Shown piece by piece: positions 23,201-26,245 of a stretch of 26,245 bases of DNA. How positions within the stretch are numbered: position 1 is the first letter of the stretch; every line of letters starts with the position of its first letter. A program made the position numbers and the translations under genes. Below the pieces are notes generated by a model, which was given only the letters and a program-made list of their open reading frames with translations, was not told where the DNA came from and ran no database searches. Origin of the DNA: CALAED01 sp937891035 (GTDB lineage Bacteria; Actinomycetota; Actinomycetes; Streptosporangiales; Streptosporangiaceae); NCBI GenBank assembly GCA_035642125.1, contig DASQSZ010000168.1, forward strand, positions 1 to 26,245, in the 5' to 3' direction.

Positions 23201-24116
23201 CGACCCCTTTGTACCGCCCGCCGGAGCCGGCGCCGGTGCCGGCCACGATGGACGCGACATGCGTGCCGTGCCCCACGTGGTCGGCGGCGTCCTTTTCCTC
23301 GGTGAAGTTCGCCGCGGCGCCGACCCTGCCGGCCAGGTCGGGATGGTCGGCGTCGATGCCGCTGTCGAGGACCGCGACGCGCACGCCGCGGCCGTCGAAT
23401 CCCCGCTCCCAGGCGGCCGGCGCGTGGACCCGCCGCACGCTCCTGTCGAGGCTCGCGCGCACCCGCCCGTCGAGCCAGACGCGTTCGGCGCCGGCCTTGA
23501 GGGTCCGGGCCTGCCCGCGGCCATGGGCGCTCCAGAACGCGGTGGCCTGCGCCTTGACGACGCCGGCCGCGAGCCCGTCGATCTCGGGAAGGACGCGGGA
23601 GGGACGCGTGCCTGGCGGAGCCGCCGCCGCGGCCTGCCGCGCCGTGGCGGCACCCGCGTACTCGATGATCAACGGCAGCACGTCGCTCGCCGTGTCGTCG
23701 TATCCCTGCTCGAGCAGGGCGGTCACGTCGAAAAGGCGGCGGTCGAGGCGGCCGGCCGCCAGCAGCGGGAGCGCCTGGTCGGGGACCACCATGAGCGAGT
23801 CGCCGTCGCCGTGCAGCACGGTGTACGACCGCGTTCCAGGTGCCGTCTCGACGACGGTCGCCTGGGCGGGCCGGCCGCGGTCCACCTGGATCTTGTCGCC
23901 GGTGACCAGCGTGACCGTACGGACGTCCGGCGATCCGCTCGGCGCGGCCGCCACGCCACCCGGCGCGCCCGGCGCACCCGACGTCGCGGTGGCCGGCGTA
24001 CCCGCGGACGCGGGGACCGCGAAGCTCGGCAGCGCCGCGGCGAGCACGATGGGGACGCACCACAGGCGGCCGCCGATCCGGCGGCCGGCCGGCCGCCGGG
24101 CGCGCGGACGGCTCAT
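20280..24116 (-). CDS. large secreted subtilisin-like serine protease (S8) with PA domain
   Basis: 1278 residues from the ATG at 24116-24114. It has no ribosome site of its own, but the ATG overlaps the stop of the small ORF upstream (ATGA), suggesting coupling. The N-terminus is basic with a signal peptide (LWCVPIVLAAALPSFAVPASA), then a propeptide to about residue 225. Catalytic triad: Asp251 (VAVLDSG), His283 (GHGTHVAS) and Ser467 (SGTSMAAPHVAG), with oxyanion Asn387 (AAAGNSGP). Beyond the catalytic domain are beta-rich segments, including a protease-associated-like region (GKLVLLRETDGLSYTAQAQAA, then AAAVLLSS). The remaining ~500 residues are Ig-like/jelly-roll accessory sequence. It should be a secreted broad-range or polymer-targeting protease. 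The gap of about 107 nt to the convergent beta-helix gene holds no clear hairpin. Confidence 0.94.
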   Translation of the reverse strand: MSRPRARRPAGRRIGGRLWCVPIVLAAALPSFAVPASAGTPATATSGAPGAPGGVAAAPSGSPDVRTVTLVTGDKIQVDRGRPAQATVVETAPGTRSYTVLHGDGDSLMVVPDQALPLLAAGRLDRRLFDVTALLEQGYDDTASDVLPLIIEYAGAATARQAAAAAPPGTRPSRVLPEIDGLAAGVVKAQATAFWSAHGRGQARTLKAGAERVWLDGRVRASLDRSVRRVHAPAAWERGFDGRGVRVAVLDSGIDADHPDLAGRVGAAANFTEEKDAADHVGHGTHVASIVAGTGAGSGGRYKGVAPGAELLNGKVLQLDYVGPGVPTGVGRESWIIAGMEWAVAQGADIVNLSLGSPQRDGNDPLSRAVNALTARSGTLFVAAAGNSGPDHYSVESPANADAALAVGSIDRDDTISRFSSLGPRLVDGLVKPDVSAPGEEIVAARAADAKIGNRVGDLYTTLSGTSMAAPHVAGAAALLRQQHPRWRADALRAAVTSTAEFNPAYGVYEQGGGLIDADRASGQDVRVAAGTIGFGKFADALPPDRQRATKTLTYHNDSTAQVTLSLSAAATTQSGEPAAAGTLSVRPEALTIRAGGSAQAAVTVDVAGRPAGAYSGRVVAAGPDGLSLGTPVGFAKQGAEADVSFRAIDRDGRPAEASLIMQTPRAPNSFIPIPVPAGGTYTLRLAPGDYTLLGVVRTPDESGRFDAELTVVADPEFDVAQPDKTVTLDARKARRMGVRVPKDVDVNGIAVGMRVDRPELSLPLRDSLILARGATYGTIPAVPMSILPFDRPRHGHGDIDTYWNLVSPRARAYVTAGSARRVPLPVALMDTSARVDGTSDLALVDAGAGRAEDFAGRDVTGKLVLLRETDGLSYTAQAQAAADHGAAAVLLSSARPGSFYGRASAAIPVLAIGRADGDELRGLLAAGPVRVTLSGSPHATYLYDLVFRERDALGTNLIYQPDRLAGVRTGYHGLDAGRPQRFFAKRFPAVDAVCGYCGVVAREAEDWHGGLTRMEYVTAHVPWRESLLQDSRVQWSATRSYPPGTATTSWGRAPVAPGVPIEAGIRSVRDGDRLHIRLAGFTDGDPTHVSNGFFGYGRYTSLSRDGVPLGQCPPFGFSVLTCDVAAPADRATFTLTADFPPIVGSAVVPRSKTTWTFTSARGEAVLPIIDLDYDLPVSTGNTIRAGTMTSFRIGVRHQPGVPAGPIGNVSVRASYDDGSTWVPLPAERDDGREYVVHVRQPDLASTNGFVSLRASASDPRGNAVVQEVIRAYRLVAE

Positions 24117-24238
24117 CGGGCGCACGCCGACGAGCGCGGTGGCACGGCGACCGGTGGCACGGCGACCGGTGGCACGGCGACCGGCGGTACGGCGATGAGC
24201 AGGGGAATGGCGCCGCCGCGGCACGGCGTTTCGGGCAT
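24113..24238 (-). CDS. 41-residue VAVPP-repeat small ORF overlapping the subtilase start
   Basis: The ATG at 24238-24236 has CTGGAG 6 nt upstream. The peptide begins M-P-E-T-P-C-R-G-G-A-I-P-L-L-I-A, then carries four V-P-P/A-V-P-P units in tandem, encoded by the 15-bp DNA repeats, and ends R-S-S-A-C-A-R. Its TGA overlaps the subtilase ATG by 4 nt. A good ribosome site here and none at the subtilase start point to translational coupling or a regulatory leader. A real stable protein product is not shown. It could also be chance: 15-bp repeats in a GC-rich region can keep several frames open. Confidence 0.45.
   Translation of the reverse strand: MPETPCRGGAIPLLIAVPPVAVPPVAVPPVAVPPRSSACAR
24138..24197. 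repeat. four tandem 15-bp repeats at the 5' end of the subtilase transcript
   Basis: GGTGGCACGGCGACC is repeated exactly at 24138-24152, 24153-24167 and 24168-24182, with a degenerate fourth copy at 24183-24197 (GGCGGTACGGCGATG). The unit is a multiple of three, so all frames read through it as pentapeptides. Confidence 0.8.
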
Positions 24239-24260
24239 GGCGTACTCCAGGACGCGAGAA

Positions 24261-24276
24261 ACGATCACCGGATCGT
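24261..24276. promoter_or_regulatory. inverted repeat upstream of the small ORF/subtilase
   Basis: ACGATC-ACCG-GATCGT is a perfect 6-bp inverted repeat with a 4-nt centre, 22 nt before the small ORF start, flanked by AT-rich sequence (AAAT). It could be an operator or an RNA stem near the ribosome site. Confidence 0.35.
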
Positions 24277-24413
24277 AAATTCGGCGCAGCCAGCCACACA
24301 ACGGATAAATCTGGCGAGATGCCGCCCTGGCGAACTACCGCCACGCGCCGCTCCACCCCGGACCCCACCCGGCACGGCGACCCGAAGCAGATTGTTTTGA
24401 CCGCCGGGCCGAT

Positions 24414-25031
24414 TCACGCGGCGGGCACGGTCCGGGTGGTGGCCGGCCGGACTTCGAGATAGTCATCGGGGTTGGGCCGTAGCACCGGCTGGACGCGTTC
24501 CAGCAGATCGAAGGCTTCGGGAACGGTGTTGGCCCAGCCGATGGCCGAAAACGCGGTGTCGGCGGCGAAACCCTCGTCGACCAAGTGCGTGGTCAACTCG
24601 TACAGCCGATCGTAAAAGCCGTACCGGTTGATGACGACCAACGGCTTGGTGTGCAGGCCGAGGGTGCGCGCGGACCAGATCTCAAAGAGCTCTTCAAGGG
24701 TGCCCAGCCCGCCGGGCAGGACGAGGAAGGCGTCGGCCCGGCGTTCCATCTCGCCTTTGCGCGTGCGGAGGTCCGCGGTGATGACCAACTCGTGATTGTC
24801 CCTGTCGGCGATCTCGACCTCGACCATCGCCTCCGGGATGACGCCGACGGTGTGGGCGCCGCCCGCGCGCGCCGCGCGTGCCACCGCCCCCATGCACGAC
24901 AGAACGGCACCGCCGGTCACCAGCGAGTGGCCGCGGTGGGCAAGCTCGGCGCCCACCTGCTCGGCCAGCCCTATATAGCGGGGGTCGATCTGATTGCTGG
25001 AGGCGCAGAAGACGCATACGGAAAGACTCAT
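24414..25031 (-). CDS. LOG family protein (cytokinin riboside 5'-monophosphate phosphoribohydrolase-like)
   Basis: 205 residues from the ATG at 25031-25029; GGAGG lies at a suitable distance, whereas a GTG one codon upstream would crowd it. The Rossmann-type LOG fold is clear: SVCVFCASS at the start, L-R-T-R-K-G-E-M-E-R-R-A-D-A-F, and the active-site motif PGGLGTLEE (residues 106-114, PGGxGTxxE). The usual glycine-rich GGGxxGLMG segment reads G-G-A-V-L-S-C-M-G instead. Family enzymes remove ribose-5-phosphate from prenylated AMP to release the active free base. It is divergent from, and 232 nt away from, the isopentenyltransferase start, which supports a cytokinin-type role over a generic nucleotide hydrolase. 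Rhodococcus fascians FasF is the functional parallel. Confidence 0.9.
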   Translation of the reverse strand: MSLSVCVFCASSNQIDPRYIGLAEQVGAELAHRGHSLVTGGAVLSCMGAVARAARAGGAHTVGVIPEAMVEVEIADRDNHELVITADLRTRKGEMERRADAFLVLPGGLGTLEELFEIWSARTLGLHTKPLVVINRYGFYDRLYELTTHLVDEGFAADTAFSAIGWANTVPEAFDLLERVQPVLRPNPDDYLEVRPATTRTVPAA

Positions 25032-25263
25032 CACCCCTCCAACCGACGATTTCCCGGCATTTGTTTACCGTTCCATCGCTGAATTACGGATGCCTGCCAT
25101 CTTATGCGGCGGGCGATCCGCATTTGTATTGTCCGAGCCGTGGCAGGTTCCTGGAGGGGCTATGACAAGGGTTTGTCGCTGCGCCGTTCATATGCCATTT
25201 GCGAGCCTAGTCTATGGATTCATGCGCAAATAGTTATCCGTCGGTGGCAGGGGAGGCGGCCTG
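25032..25263. promoter_or_regulatory. divergent control region between the LOG and isopentenyltransferase genes
   Basis: This 232-bp gap is clearly more AT-rich than its surroundings (for example around 25058-25090 and 25185-25245). It should carry promoters for both genes, but no convincing -35/-10 pair could be fixed by eye. It contains the short ORF at 25162-25233. Confidence 0.45.
25162..25233 (+). CDS. 23-residue short ORF, possible leader peptide upstream of ipt-like gene
   Basis: ATG at 25162, preceded by CTGGAGGGGCT, one of the strongest ribosome sites in the window. It encodes M-T-R-V-C-R-C-A-V-H and onward to a TAG at 25231, 30 nt before the isopentenyltransferase GTG. The peptide is basic with two Cys and aromatic residues near the end. 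No family is recognised. It may be a translated leader that tunes expression of the downstream gene, or a spurious ORF; only position and ribosome site support it. Confidence 0.35.
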   Translation: MTRVCRCAVHMPFASLVYGFMRK

Positions 25264-25998
25264 GTGAAAGTGCACGCGGTGCTCGGCGCCACGGGGACCG
25301 GCAAGACGCGGCTGGCCACCAAAGTGGCGCACAGCCTGGACGTTCCGGTGGTGGTCGCCGACCGCCTCCAGTGCTTCACTGACATCCCGATCGTCAGTAG
25401 TCGGCCGGCTTTCGACCCCAGGCGTCGCTACCTTGACCGGCGGACGATCCCCGAAGGCGACCTTCCGCCGCGGCGGGCCTACGACCTGCTGCTTACGACG
25501 CTGCGCCGGCTGGGCGACCGGCACCGGACTGTGGTGCTCGAGGGCGGTTCGATCTCCCTGTTGACCCGGCTGTTCGGCGATCTGGGGGGAGTGGGGTTCG
25601 AGCTGCACGCCGATGTCCTGCCGATCGGGCCCGACTATGCCGCCCGTACTCGCGCGCGCGTGGACGAGGCGCTGGAGCGGGGCCTGCTAGTGGAGTTCGA
25701 CCGGGCCTGGGCACATGCCGAGCAGCGGGATTTCGTCGCCTCGATCGCCGGCTTCGACGTACTGGCTCGATGGTGCCGGCGGCGCGGCGTGCCGCCCGGG
25801 AGGCTGGCGGGCGTACGCGACCCGGCGCGCACCGAGATAGCCGACGAACTGGTACGGCAAGCGTTGCTGTACGCCGACCGGCAGGACGACATCTTGGCCG
25901 CCGCGGGCGTCAAGCCGCTTGGCGAAGGACGCGACCAGTGCTGCCAGGCGGTCACCGCCACCCTGCGACGGCTGAGCCGCGTCTATCAAAACCACTGA
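25264..25998 (+). CDS. ipt: adenylate isopentenyltransferase (cytokinin synthase, Tmr/Tzs/FasD type)
   Basis: 244 residues. The GTG start at 25264 has GGGGAGG 7 nt upstream. From the first residue it aligns without gaps to Agrobacterium isopentenyltransferases (recalled): P-loop-like GATGTGKT (8-15) and D33-R34-L-Q-C in place of D33-R-V-Q-C, where Asp33 is the base that deprotonates the N6 amine. S-S-R-P, R-R-Y-L-D-R-R and V-L-E-G-G-S-I-S-L-L follow. The length matches the ~240-residue bacterial enzymes and not the ~300-residue tRNA enzyme MiaA. It transfers a prenyl group from a diphosphate donor to N6 of AMP, the first step of cytokinin synthesis. The next gene starts 17 nt after its stop, so both are probably one operon. 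Confidence 0.92.
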   Translation: MKVHAVLGATGTGKTRLATKVAHSLDVPVVVADRLQCFTDIPIVSSRPAFDPRRRYLDRRTIPEGDLPPRRAYDLLLTTLRRLGDRHRTVVLEGGSISLLTRLFGDLGGVGFELHADVLPIGPDYAARTRARVDEALERGLLVEFDRAWAHAEQRDFVASIAGFDVLARWCRRRGVPPGRLAGVRDPARTEIADELVRQALLYADRQDDILAAAGVKPLGEGRDQCCQAVTATLRRLSRVYQNH

Positions 25999-26015
25999 GC
26001 GTGAGAGGTGATGTC

Positions 26016-26245
26016 ATGACAACGCCCACGATGGCGGCTGACCTTCGCGGCGAAGCGGCCCCGCTGCTGAAGCGGGTACGCGCGGAGGCCTTTCCGGTGC
26101 TTCGCGAGGAGATCGCCCGGATCAGTGCACAGGATGAGCGGTTGGGCTGGATCGCCGGATACCACCTGGGTTGGAACGAAGCCGACGGCAGCCCGGGTAA
26201 CGGTGATCACGGCGGTCGTACGGTCACTCTGGTGCTGACCGCGCT
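26016..26245 (+). CDS. polyprenyl diphosphate synthase-like protein, N-terminal part (cut by window edge)
   Basis: The ATG at 26016 has GAGAGGTGA a few bases upstream; 76 codons are visible and the frame stays open to the end. The segment L-G-W-I-A-G-Y-H-L-G-W-N-E-A-D-G-S-P-G resembles the N-terminal GYHxGWxDxxG region found before the IPP-binding site in actinomycete polyprenyl (GGPP-type) synthases. The following site, normally G-G-K-x-x-R-P, reads G-G-R-T-V-T-L. The Asp-rich DDxxD motifs would lie beyond the window. Being 17 nt from the isopentenyltransferase stop, it likely belongs to the same operon and could supply a longer prenyl donor. Family assignment is moderately sure because only a third or less of the protein is seen. 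Confidence 0.68.
   Translation, partial: MTTPTMAADLRGEAAPLLKRVRAEAFPVLREEIARISAQDERLGWIAGYHLGWNEADGSPGNGDHGGRTVTLVLTA

Noticed and set aside
24138..24197. Possible CRISPR-like array
   Set aside because: The 15-bp units are contiguous with no spacers, so this is a tandem repeat.
20850..24278. 1142-codon + strand open frame opposite the subtilase
   Set aside because: Same antisense effect; the minus strand encodes a complete S8 catalytic triad in the correct order.
25264..25998. Calling the prenyltransferase MiaA (tRNA dimethylallyltransferase)
   Set aside because: It is about 60 residues shorter than MiaA and carries Tmr/Tzs-specific segments (D-R-L-Q-C, L-E-G-G-S-x-S-L-L).

Overview
The window is a stretch of GC-rich actinomycete chromosome. 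GC-biased third positions, frequent GTG starts, Asp-box secreted proteins, 4-nt ATGA/GTGA gene overlaps and long antisense shadow ORFs all fit a filamentous soil actinobacterium (Streptosporangiales/Streptomycetales-like). The genus cannot be read from the sequence. No rRNA, tRNA, CRISPR, transposase or integrase was seen.

Layout. (1) 1-405 (-): N-terminal part of a von Willebrand factor A domain protein. (2) 637-2148 and 2278-3513 (+): a secreted YtcJ-like amidohydrolase, then a class I-type cytochrome P450 with an abnormal I-helix motif. (3) 10489-3551 (-): a tightly coupled five-gene operon. It holds a large secreted Asp-box beta-propeller protein and a complete CUT1-type sugar ABC importer (MalG-type permease, lipoprotein binding protein, ATPase, MalF-type permease), with a candidate operator upstream. 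(4) 14263-10675 (-): a TRAP-TAXI importer (fused permease, TAXI binding lipoprotein, DUF1850 protein). (5) 14503-24116: a run of exported proteins, namely an Asp-box propeller (+), an exported protein of unknown function (-), a right-handed beta-helix protein (+), and a 1278-residue subtilisin-like protease (-). The protease appears to be translationally coupled to a 41-residue ORF made of VAVPP repeats. An 18-bp perfect palindrome of LacI-operator type lies between the divergent unknown-function and beta-helix genes.

(6) The right end, 24414-26245, is the most notable part. A LOG-family (cytokinin-activating) phosphoribohydrolase homologue is divergent from an adenylate isopentenyltransferase (Tmr/Tzs/FasD type). 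The latter is followed by the start of a polyprenyl diphosphate synthase-like gene cut by the window edge. This is the core of a cytokinin or prenyl-adenine pathway, and the adjacent polyprenyl synthase raises the possibility that the prenyl donor is longer than C5.

Regions 3-5 read as a polymer-scavenging neighbourhood of secreted carbohydrate- and protein-active proteins next to sugar and organic-acid importers. Region 6 reads as the edge of a separate small-molecule biosynthesis locus that continues to the right. All functions are inferred from motifs and remembered family features; no database search was run.
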